DNA of 64,000 bases from Oscarella lobularis (taxonomy: Eukaryota > Porifera > Homoscleromorpha > Homosclerophorida > Oscarellidae). The position numbers were made by a program, and so were the translations under genes. Under the pieces are notes generated by a model, which had not been told where the DNA came from, searched no databases, and was given only the letters and a program-made list of their open reading frames with translations. Below, piece by piece: positions 55,855 to 64,000 of the stretch. The stretch lies in NCBI RefSeq assembly GCF_947507565.1, contig NW_027077201.1:1-64000 (forward strand), written 5' to 3'. How positions within the stretch are numbered: position 1 is the stretch's first letter; each line of letters begins with the position of its first letter.

Positions 55855-55923
55855 GAGTTAGCTGGAGACTCGTACCACACGCAGGAATCGACGGATACCG
55901 TAAAGTCGGAATATTAAGTATCT

Positions 55924-56349
55924 GTGTACTTATATTCGATGAGTGTGTTGATTTTGAGCAGTAGAAGACATGGGTTCCTATATTCGCGCGGTACCTCTAG
56001 ACGAATAATTAACCTAAACGCAGTACCTAAACACAGTCGCTTGCGTTTTTTCTTTGCATTACTTGTTCAACCAAAGTGCTTGCGAAACACGCTCGAGACA
56101 CAAGAGGTCGTCTCGTTTGCTACCCCGCCGAGCTTGCGCAAACACGCTCAGACGCAGCTGCACTCGTCTATAATGTCTCTCAGTGAAGGCCAGAATGCTT
56201 CTAAAGACGATGCAGTTGATTCAGTACCTTCCGCTGCTGCTGCCGAAAGAGAGAAAACGTCGAAAGCATCGATAGAGCTACCGGTACCTTATCGGGAATC
56301 TCGAGAAAGCGTCGGGCGTACAAGAGACAGAAGAAGCTGCGAATTCTGA
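55924..56349 (+). CDS. Hypothetical ORF upstream of the gypsy LTR
   Basis: The 141-aa frame may start at the internal Met 56173 (MSLSEGQNASKDDAVDS). Ala/Ser/Glu-rich, no domain. It could be a host exon or belong to the gypsy LTR region. Confidence 0.2.
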   Translation: MYLYSMSVLILSSRRHGFLYSRGTSRRIINLNAVPKHSRLRFFFALLVQPKCLRNTLETQEVVSFATPPSLRKHAQTQLHSSIMSLSEGQNASKDDAVDSVPSAAAAEREKTSKASIELPVPYRESRESVGRTRDRRSCEF

Positions 56350-56357
56350 AGTACTAC

Positions 56358-56540
56358 TACGAGTGTGGTGTGAGCTACTTAGAACTCAGGACTTATCTGT
56401 GTGTTGCCCGTACGTAAGGCGGAGCTTTGAATGTGACGTCACCCCCTCGTTCGTATATAGTCCCTGAGCCTTCTGCCACGAACTCACTCTTTTGTGTACC
56501 ACAGCCCACAATAAAGTTCATTGAACACAACAACACCACA
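56358..56540 (+). repeat. Ty3/gypsy 5' LTR (partial definition)
   Basis: Promoter TATATA at 56454, polyadenylation signal AATAAA at 56510, and LTR end ...ACCACA at 56540 followed by a primer-binding site. The 5' boundary at TGTGGTGTGAGC (56358) is a guess. No 3' LTR was found. Confidence 0.6.
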
Positions 56541-56555
56541 TGGTGTCAGGAGTCA
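56541..56555 (+). other. Primer-binding site of the gypsy element
   Basis: TGGTGTCAGGAGTCA directly after the LTR. It starts with TGG, as expected for complementarity to a tRNA 3' end. The tRNA was not identified. Confidence 0.55.
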
Positions 56556-56566
56556 TACCCACCTAA

Positions 56567-58920
56567 ATGGAACACTTCAAGCAACCGAAGCCGTTCAATT
56601 TCCAGCGCAAGGCAGCATGGCCGTCGTGGATCGGGCGCTTTAAGCAATTCCGTATCGCTTCCGGACTCGGCGACTTGGAGGAGGCAAAACAAGTCACGAC
56701 CCTGTACAATGGGTCCCGAAGCGAACGACGTTATGAAACAACTCATACTTGGCGACCCTACCGGGAGAAATACGCTCCGGTTAAGGCCCAGTTCGACGCC
56801 TACTTTGCTAAAGCCCGCAACGTTTTTTCGAAATCTGCTTCAAAACGTCGTCAGGGAGAGAAGGAGCCAGTCGAAGCCTTCATCACCGCCCTCTACGCAT
56901 TGTCAGAGTACTGCGAGTTTGGCGAGTAAAGGGAAAAAGAAATTTTTCTCCAGCTAATTAACGGGATACGCGACGACCGCGTTTCGCGCAGGCTACAGCA
57001 GGATCCCCAAATCACCCTCGAGGCCGCCGTCACCACGGCGAGACAACATGAAGAGATAAGCCTTCAGCAAGGTTCCGTGAGAAGCACCGTCCCTCTCACG
57101 TCTACCCAACCAATATCGCCGCCTGTGTTATTGGAACCGGGTATGCGGAAGCCGCAGACGCCGAAATTCGTCAAAACACAGCTCCAGCAGCAGCGCGCTG
57201 GACAAACGCTAAAACAATAGACACCTTAAAGGAACAGTGGTCAAAGAAACAGTAGGGGATGCACTTGTTTCGGATACGCCCGTGAGCACCTGCGGGCAGA
57301 ATGCAAAGCACGCAAGGCCCGCTGCGGAAAATGCGGCAAGGTTGGACACTTTGCGAAATTGTGCCGTAGTGCAGCGGTGATCGCCGCGGCCGAAGCGTCC
57401 GACGCGCCGACCAAAACGCCTTTTCTCGGACTCTTCGTCACGGAAACAGTCTCTCCGTGGGAGGCCGACATTTGTGTTGACGGTACGCCCACCCGTTGCA
57501 AAATAGACACGGGAGCAGATGTCACCTGCGTCTCTGAACGAGTCTACGCTCAGCTCAGGTCGCCAAAACCTACGCCAGGTTTGAGTCTCAACGTCTCGGG
57601 CGCCCGTACGGAGAATTTCGAAGTTGTCGGATCGTTCAACGCCTAGCTAAACTTTGAAGCCCGATCGTCGCGTGAAGATGTTTACGTTATTCGACGTCTC
57701 AGGCACGCCTTCTTAGGAAAGCCAGCACTCCATTCGCTAGGAATCATCAAGCGCCTAGCAGAACTCCTCGCTGCAACCTCGTCTCTTGATGTCCACCGAG
57801 AATTCCCCACTTTATTTCGAGGTCTCGGAACTATGCCAGGCGAGTACAGCATCCCGCTACGTGAAGGAGCTACGCCCTTTGCGCTTACGTCACCCAGACG
57901 CATGCCACTTCCGCTCATGAACAGAGTCAAAGCGGAACTACAGCGTATGCAGTCGATTGGAGTAATTACGTCTGTCAAAGAGCCGACAGAGTGGTGCTCC
58001 GGCATTGTCGTCGTGCCTAAAAGCGGACTCAAGGTTCGTGTCTGCGTCGACCTCAATGAATGCGTGAAACGAGCTTGTCTAATGATTCCAGCCGTTGATC
58101 ACGTTCTCGCCCAGTTACGCGGAGCGAAAGTCTTCACACACTTGGACGCCAACAGTGGATTTTGGCAGATTCCTCTTGCTAAGGAGTCAGCTCTCCTGAC
58201 TACCTTTATTACTCCCTTTGGCCGTTTTTTGCTTTAATAGGCTGCCGTTGGGAATCACTTCTGCGCCAGAAATCTTCCAATTGAAGATGCAACAAATTCT
58301 ATCCGGATTACCAGGAGTCGTCTGCATGATGGATGACTGCCTCGTCTTCGGATCCACTTAGTCGGAACACAACGAGAGACTGCGCAACGTTTGCAAACGG
58401 CTCGTTGACGCAGGAGTTACACTCAACACCGACAAGTGCAAATTCTCCGTCGAGTCAGTCAAATTCCTTGGTCAGTACGTCGATGTCAACGGCATCAGAA
58501 GTGACCCTGACAAAGTCAAAGCTATTCAGGAGATTCCGGCCCCGCAAAATGTTTCAGACGTTCGTCGATTCATGGGCATGGTTAATCACCTCGGCAAATT
58601 CATCCCTAATCTAGCGGAGCTCACAGAACCGCTACGAAACCTTCGGACATCTCAAATCAATCTTTGCCCGATACGGAATTTCAGTTGTTGTCAGATCAGA
58701 CAACGGTCCTCAATATGCATCCTAAGCATTCGCCGACTTTGCTAAGAAGTACGACTTCCAGCATATTACGTCGAGCCCGAAGTATCCTCAGAGCAATGGC
58801 GAAGCAGAGCGCATGGTCAAAACGATCAAGGTTATGCTCAAGAAAGCCGAAGATCCCTACCTCGCCCTGCTATCTTATCGCTCTACTCCATTGGCTTAAG
58901 GATTCTCACAAGCACAGATC
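56567..58920 (+). pseudogene. Ty3/gypsy gag-pol, internally deleted
   Basis: Gag starts MEHFKQPKPFNF at 56567. The CCHC knuckle (CGKCGKVGHFAKLC) is near 57330, protease CKIDTGADVTCVSERV near 57500, and RT from 57860 with CSGIVVVPKSGLKVRVCVDL, VFTHLDANSGFWQIPL and VCMMDDCLVFGS. Gag, protease and early RT share one frame (56567, 57359 and 57833 are in phase), interrupted by stops at 56927 and 57644. An extra T in a T-run near 58228 shifts RT. After the RT thumb (58640) sequence jumps straight into the integrase core (RSDNGPQ...[13 protein letters not shown]), so RNase H and the integrase N-terminus are deleted. Integrase is frame-broken. 3' LTR absent. Confidence 0.85.
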
Positions 58921-59029
58921 TTGATGGTCGCCGGTTGAGATCCAACGTGCCTACAACTGAATCCAGTCTACTGCCCATTGTTGTGATGCGAAGCCACCTA
59001 CTCCGCTTCCTGATATAAATAGGGTTGTA

Positions 59030-60650
59030 AACACTAACATATTTAAGGAATAATTAAAGACTAGACCAAATTGAAGATTACTAATTTTTGGCTAACACCT
59101 ATAATTAATTTAGATATCCGCCTAGGTTCAATTATTTCAAGTAAGCCTCTATCTATTACACAAAAAGAAATTAAATGCCCGAATTTACATGCTTTTGCAA
59201 CCAAGAAATGATTAATTATATAATTAAATTGTCAGGCTGAATTTAAAAAGTGTATATTGCAGGATTAAACAAGTTCACCACCGTTTGTGGTTTTATTTTA
59301 GGAAGAAACATTTTAAAGCCGCTTAATGTATTATAGCTTAAAAAGGCTAAAGTAGTTCCTAATAAACTTAAAACAACAGGAACAAGTTTTATTAAACTTG
59401 GTATTATAGGAGGTAATACTGTTCCTACCACAACCTCTCTGGCTATATACCCCACAAAAATGCTTCCTAAAGCTAATAAAAATAGGGGAAGTGTAATATT
59501 TCAAGAAGATTCATAAACATTCATTAAAAATTCTTTTTTAGAGTTAGTATTAGAAATAAAAGTTAAATATATTAATCTTATTGAATAAAATGCAGTTAAT
59601 AAAGCTGAAAAGGCCCCCAATCAGTAAGCAAAAATTTAATAATATTTATCATAAACTAGCTCTAAAATTAAATCTTTAGAGTAAAATCCTGTTAAATACG
59701 GGAATCCCATTAAAGATAGAGACCCTATAAGTATCATTACATACGTAAAGGGTATAGATCTAATTAGACCTCCCATTTTTCTCATGTCTTGTTCATCCGC
59801 TAATGCATGAATTACAGAGCCTGCGCTTAAGAATAATAGAGCCTTAAAAAAGCATGGTTCATTAAATGGAATAAACTAGTTGAATAGTTGGATACCCCGC
59901 AAACCATTACCATGTACCCTAACTGACTACACGTAGAATAAGCAATAACTTTCTTTAAGTCAATTTGTACTAATCCAACCGTGGCAGCAAAAAAGGCTGT
60001 TAAGGCTCCTACAACTGTTGTAACAGTTAATGCTAAAGGAGAACCCTCGAAAAGAGGCCCAGACCGTATTATTAGAAAAACCCCGGCTGTAACCATTGTG
60101 GCAGCATGAATTAATGCCGACATAGGCGTTGAACCTTCCATAGCATCTGGAAGTCAAGTATGTAGACCTGGTTGAGCAGATTTACTCACTGCCCCAATAA
60201 CTAATAATATACATATTAAAGCTATGCTATTAGGTTGAGATACTTCATTCACCGTACTAAATACTGTTGATAATTCTAAGCTTCCGAATTCTTTAAATAT
60301 AGCAAACGTACCCAAAACTAATCCAATCTCTCCGACTCTGTTTACCAACATGGCTTTTATAGCTGCTTTATTAGCTTGGATTCTTGTAAGTCAAAAATTT
60401 ATTAATAAATAAGAACATTAACCAACACCTTCTCAACCTATAAATTATTGAACATAATTATCACTTGTTACTAAAACAATCATAAAAAAGTAAATAAGGA
60501 TAAAAATGACATAAATCTGGTTATATGTGGATCTCCTGACATGTAGCCAGTTGAATAAATATGAACTAAGGCTGAAACACTAGTAATAACAACTAGCATT
60601 ATGCCTGTTAAGGAGTCAAATTGTAGGCCAAAATAAATAGTTAATAAATC
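59030..60650 (-). pseudogene. nad5: Nuclear mitochondrial insertion: nad5
   Basis: The minus strand reads NADH dehydrogenase subunit 5 with TGA as Trp. Visible blocks: FGLQFDSLTGIMLV (about 60620), VTSDNYVQ...[80 protein letters not shown] and the hydrophobic C-terminal helices to about 59050. Two Leu codons are now TAA (near 60449 and 60425) and one T is lost near 59852, so it is not functional. AT-rich composition contrasts with its flanks. No group I intron interrupts the stretch. The N-terminal ~90 residues are missing. Confidence 0.9.
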
Positions 60651-61153
60651 TGAATCGAATCATCTTCATAATTTTTGTTAGGGTTATCTGAACGGAGAGA
60701 AGCGAGAAGAGCGGCCGAATTTAATCGAGCACGCTCCCCAAGTTGGGGCCCCTGCTCAGCGCCGGGAGGACTTGAGGGATTCGACGTGTTTAGCCGTTTT
60801 CGTTTGGTTGATTGACGTTGATCCATGTCGGCGATCGCTTGCGAAGACGATTGAGCCTGGAGACGTCCAGAGAGGTAGATTGCGACGAGATTTTCGGCCG
60901 TTTCAAAATGAAAGACGCTTGTTCGACGATATGAGGCGACTTCGAGCGACGCTGCGAGCGAGCTGGCTTCGTACGCTTGGAAGGCGAGATTCTCCGCGGT
61001 CTCGAAGCGTGAGATGACTTCTTCGATGACGTTTGAGGCAAAACGAACGATTCGCGACGAATATGATGCAAACGAGCGCGCGACGACGCGCAACGATTCG
61101 AACGAGTTCCGAGAGCTTGTTCGCCGACGCTTGATCCAAAGAGAGCGCGTCAA
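60651..61153 (-). pseudogene. Unassigned ORF cut by the NUMT, possibly Penelope N-terminal region
   Basis: The frame starts MTRSLWIKRRR at 61153 and contains a direct internal repeat (SRFETAENLAFQ and FHFETAENLVAI), then a basic/Ser/Pro segment (MDQRQSTKRKRLNTSNPSSP). It runs into mitochondrial sequence at about 60650. Alternative frames are also open. It lies 50 bp downstream of a hammerhead-like motif on the same strand, as ORFs of Penelope-like elements do. Family unproven. Confidence 0.3.
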
Positions 61154-61200
61154 CGATTGAATTTTCGACGGAAAACGAGAGCTAATGCAAAAAGAGAGAT

Positions 61201-61256
61201 TTATTCACTAACGGCTACCGGTTTCGGGCGTAGGCCCTTTGTCAGGCCGTGAATAA
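61201..61256 (-). ncRNA. Hammerhead-ribozyme-like motif (Penelope-type), probably inactive
   Basis: Minus strand: TTATTCACGGC, then CTGACAA, GGGC-CTAC-GCCC, GAAAC, a tiny CGG-TAG-CCG stem, then TTAGTGAATAA. The outer arms pair (stem I), GGGC/GCCC is stem II, and CUGA...GAAA is the hammerhead core order. The core has CUGACAA where CUGANGA is required, so G8 is replaced by A and cleavage should be poor. Penelope-like elements carry such ribozymes with a very short stem III in their terminal repeats. Confidence 0.45.
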
Positions 61257-61325
61257 ATGCAAAAGAGTAAAAAGAGGGGGTGACGAGAGCGCAGCAAGTA
61301 GGAAAAGATGGAAAGAGAAAGTTCA

Positions 61326-61338
61326 AGCAAGATGGCGT
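61326..61338 (+). promoter_or_regulatory. CAAGATGGCG (YY1-like) motif
   Basis: CAAGATGGCGTCC at 61328. Fourth occurrence of this motif class in the window (also 1654, 17284 and 48792). Confidence 0.3.
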
Positions 61339-61689
61339 CCTAATATAGCCACGCGGTCGGGCGGGGCGTTCCGAATCTTCTAGAATTGTCCATATAGAGA
61401 AGAATAAGGCGGGGTTGACAAGGAAGGCGTTTTCAGGCTATAAATAGATAGCCACAATGACGTCAAAGGCGAATTAATACGAAATGATGATTATCTTAAT
61501 GACGCGCGTTGCGCGCGTTAGTCGCTTCGTAGTACGATGTGAAGACGGACTTTGAAGACGATTCGCGGTAGTAGCGACGTCGCGAATAAGTAAGAAAGGT
61601 TGTAAACGTTTCGATTTTCGTATTTAGAAACTGTCGATGCATCGTATTCGACGAGAACGATGCGAAACGACTTATCGTAGCGAACCGGT

Positions 61690-63140
61690 GTCGAACCAGT
61701 ATAATAGATCACCGGTATAATAGATCGTTACGTCATTGTTACGTCAGTAGACGTAATGATGACGTCACCACTTGCCGTGCTCCCTCTCCGTCTTTCATGT
61801 GGTCTAGAGCAATTTCGTTCGAGGAGACGACTAAATAGATTCAGCGAATACGCTCGCACGCTGATCTTTTATGCCGGTGATCTTTTAAACCGCCGGAAAA
61901 AAAGATCACCTGCATAAAAGATAGACGCAGGCTTGTGACAACAATGGCAAACATTTTCATTTCGTGAAATCATCTCATACAGGAATGACTGAAGAAAAGG
62001 TATGCCACATGGCAATCAAAAGCAAAGTTTGACTGCAACAGAGCAGTAACGTTAATTAATGAAGTTTTACAATTTACGCTTGCCAACGGGCAATCTAAAC
62101 TTTTGCCAAAGGGCAAAATACTCCTCAATCTAGCGATTTACCTAGGGTCGCCTTGTTGCGGCCGTCGCGGAGTTACTTCCCAATATCTGCCTGGTATCGC
62201 ATCGCGAAGCTGATCTAGTTCCCTCTTAAGAGATTTCATTTGATCTTTGACGACGTCGATTTCAGCATAAACTACCCACCCTACATGCTGCTGAATACTT
62301 GATAAATCAGCAACAGACCGATAAGTTGGATCAGCCATGCCGTCGTAATGAAACCAATCGTTCTGCTAAAAGCAGAAAAGAGCAGTGAAATGAATGCCGT
62401 TTTCTTCCGCCAAAGTCATCAACATAACAACATATCTAAGAAAATAAATAGCAAAATAAAATAGTAATAAACGCTTTTCTCAATTCGCAGAAATTGAACG
62501 GTTTAACGCCATTTTTCAAACAGTGCATGATTCCATCATATATGTCGTCTTCGATTAATCCAAAGCCTCTCGCAGTACGAGACGTGATCGGCGTGACGGG
62601 TAAACTGTCGCTACTTTCGCTGCTCGATTCATCTACAATCGTTCCTTTTCTCTTCCGCATTCTTTTTGGCTGCATGGAACTGTTACTGCTATTTGATTCG
62701 GAGGTGTTGGTACTCGTGCGAGATGTCGCATCAAACGCGTCGAAACTAGAGCTATCGCTGTCGTCTGGCTTCCGGGACTGTCTACGACTCTCACGGCGAT
62801 CACTCACAAAAAGCAAATGCAGAAGAAGCATCGTGCACAGCGTTCTAGCGCGTAGCAGCGTCATCTCGGCTTTTAGCGTGCTGTAGGAGTGTATGTCGAT
62901 CTTTTATACAGGTGATCTTTTTTGCAGGCAGTATAATAGATCACCGGTATAATAGATCAGCGTACGAGTGCACTCGCTGCGTAATTCGAAGGCTTAGAAG
63001 CGCGATGGGCAGAAACGACAGCATCGCGGACCGCGTGGATGGCGAGATGACGCGAGGCACAACGACGTCATCATTACGTCTACTGACGTAACGATGACGT
63101 AACAATCTATTATACCGGTGATCTATTATACTGGTTCGAC
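61690..63140. mobile_element. Unclassified TIR element with repeated GATCWWTTAT motifs and two ORFs
   Basis: The left end GTCGAACCAGTATAATAGATC... and right end ...GATCTATTATACTGGTTCGAC are inverted repeats, nearly identical over ~79 bp. Similarity continues more loosely to about 61930 and 62885 through further GATCTTTTAT/CCGGTGATC blocks. The flanks share AACCGG (61683-61688 and 63141-63146), a possible 6-bp duplication. Palindromic TGACGTCA-like words are dense. It encodes two small minus-strand frames with no transposase domain I know. Confidence 0.75.
62138..62864 (-). CDS. Putative two-exon protein of the TIR element
   Basis: First part 62864-62436 (MTLLRARTLC... or a later Met): Ser/Asp/Glu-rich acidic region with a basic patch (MQPKRMRKRKG), then GFGLIEDDIYDGIMHCLKNG. 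A donor-like GC|GTTTATT and acceptor TTTTCTTAG (near 62436) could join it to 62338-62138 (MADPTYRSVADLSS...), a helical segment with KSLKRELDQLRD. Basic/acidic composition suggests a nuclear, DNA-binding protein. No DDE motif is visible. Confidence 0.35.
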
Positions 63141-63148
63141 AACCGGGA

Positions 63149-63156
63149 CGATCCGG
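63149..63156 (+). repeat. Merlin target-site duplication, left
   Basis: CGATCCGG, identical to 63907-63914. Confidence 0.85.
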
Positions 63157-63906
63157 GGCTATGGTTCACTTTATCCCCCACCCCTATTAAGCGCTAATTA
63201 GCTCCGCCTCCCTAATTAGTCAAGTGCCCTGTATTCCTTAGTTGGATAATGAGTCGGTAGAAAAGGCGGGATATTTAAGTCTCACTTTCCTTTTGGTTTG
63301 CTAATTTTTGTTAACACTAACCCTAACCCTATTGTCCACCCTGTAATCATGGCGCAAGCAGTTCTGAACCGTCGTACTGCACCAGTTAGCCATGTTGAGC
63401 TTGTGCGCATTGTACACGACCCAGATTCTGCAATTGACTGGTGCAGACGCCACGGGATACTTCGTACGACGAAGACGTGCGTTTGTGGCCGGCCTTGCCG
63501 CGAGGAGCGTCGGCCAAAGTTTCCCAAAGGAAGGGCCTGGCGTTGTCCTCGAAAAGCGTGCCGAAAAGAATATTCTCTGCGCAACGTACGTAAAAGTCAT
63601 TTATTATAGCAAGTAGCAGTTGAAGTTCAGGATTCGTTTTTCGTGGGGTCCCATTTAATGTGGCGCCGGCAATTTGGTATCACACACAGCGATGCCTTTT
63701 GCTCCATCATCACGCATATTCGTGAACAGTACCCCTTCTAACCCTAAGTGGTCTTGTACTTTTGGACAAAAATAAATGTTGTCTTCGCGTCTCTTCAGTG
63801 TCAATATGGGGATTATGGGCTACTAAGGAATACAGGGCACTTGACTAATTAGGGAGGCGGAGCTAATTAGCGCTAATAGGGGTGGGGGATAAAGTGAACC
63901 GTAGCC
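63157..63906. mobile_element. Merlin-type DNA transposon, 750 bp, truncated transposase
   Basis: The ends GGCTATGGTTCACTTTATCC (63157) and its inverted partner (ending 63906) are ~86-bp TIRs with few mismatches, flanked by a perfect 8-bp duplication CGATCCGG. Inside is the N-terminal zinc-ribbon exon of an IS1595/Merlin-like transposase. The DDE core is missing, so it is non-autonomous. CTAACCCTAACCCTA (telomere-like) lies at 63316-63330. Confidence 0.85.
63349..63609 (+). pseudogene. Merlin/IS1595-like transposase, N-terminal zinc-ribbon exon
   Basis: The 86-aa frame starts MAQAVLNRRTAPVSH (ATG 63349-63351). DPDSAIDWCRRHGILRTTKT is followed by CVCGRPC...WRCPRKACRKEYSLR, the C-x-C...C-x4-C zinc ribbon that precedes the DDE core in ISXO2/IS1595 and Merlin transposases. 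AAC|GTACGT at 63585 looks like a splice donor, so the last residues may be intronic. No catalytic core was found before the right TIR. Confidence 0.7.
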
Positions 63907-64000
63907 CGATCCGGCGTCGAACCAAAGGTAGATTCCGATGTTAGACGATGTAAAAGTTTCGAATAGGTCGAGATCGCGCACGCGCGCTTCAAAACGATGA

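Noticed and set aside
59030-60650. Genuine mitochondrial DNA or functional nad5
   Set aside because: In-frame TAA codons and a 1-nt loss remain even under the mitochondrial code, and the flanks are nuclear repeats.
63131-63927. tRNA gene suggested by GGTTCGA box-B-like words
   Set aside because: The words belong to transposon termini and flanks. No A box, acceptor stem or cloverleaf could be built.

Overview
This is a window of animal nuclear DNA, most likely from a marine invertebrate and probably a sponge. Evidence: short GT-AG introns, CpG-rich promoters with CACGTG and CCAAGATGGC motifs, a nuclear copy of mitochondrial nad5 that reads TGA as Trp and shows no intron in the stretch that can be read, and a very diverse set of animal-type transposable elements (P, hAT, Helitron, pogo, Tc1, PIF-like, Merlin, Penelope, Ty3/gypsy). 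There is no prokaryotic gene organisation. Nearly all recognisable coding sequence belongs to mobile elements, and almost all of it is broken.

Layout. 1-1.3 kb: frame-broken coiled-coil gene running off the left edge, with an E-box/YY1-like promoter at 1.6 kb. 1.8-3.5 kb: intron-bearing P-element (THAP9-like) transposase relic. 4.0-6.7 kb: hAT element inserted into a 32-bp minisatellite. 6.9-10.5 kb: pogo-like and gag-like scraps. 10.7-16.1 kb: almost complete Helitron on the minus strand. 16.2-18.9 kb: CpG-rich, purine-skewed block with a promoter, then transposase scraps. 20-21.5 kb: diverged tandem repeat, one copy carrying a dynein-heavy-chain-like P-loop fragment. 21.6-29.4 kb: gypsy RNase H scrap, retroelement gag, and a decayed DUF6589-type gene. 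30-31.8 kb: microsatellite, pogo MITE, orphan terminus. 32.3-37.7 kb: an intact two-gene transposon. 40.7-42.7 kb: a second, decayed RecQ-type helicase and a Penelope RT. 43.4-47.1 kb: Tc1 and hAT relics. 49-54.6 kb: gypsy RT and integrase scraps. 54.6-55.9 kb: TIR element with a 9-bp target duplication. 56.4-58.9 kb: Ty3/gypsy element. 59.0-60.7 kb: nad5 NUMT. 61.2 kb: hammerhead-like motif. 61.7-63.9 kb: two TIR elements side by side.

The centrepiece is 32341-37726. Two ~406-bp terminal inverted repeats are flanked by a perfect 9-bp target duplication (ATCGCTAGC). They enclose two convergent, apparently intact, intron-containing genes: a 958-aa protein with an N-terminal ZAD-like Cys finger and a DUF6589-like body, and a 452-aa RecQ-type helicase, with stop codons only 26 bp apart. 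Related termini, another DUF6589-like gene and another RecQ-like gene lie elsewhere in the window, so this is a multicopy family. I infer a cut-and-paste or replicative DNA transposon using a DUF6589-type transposase and its own RecQ helicase. I know of no described superfamily with this gene pair, but I could not search for one.
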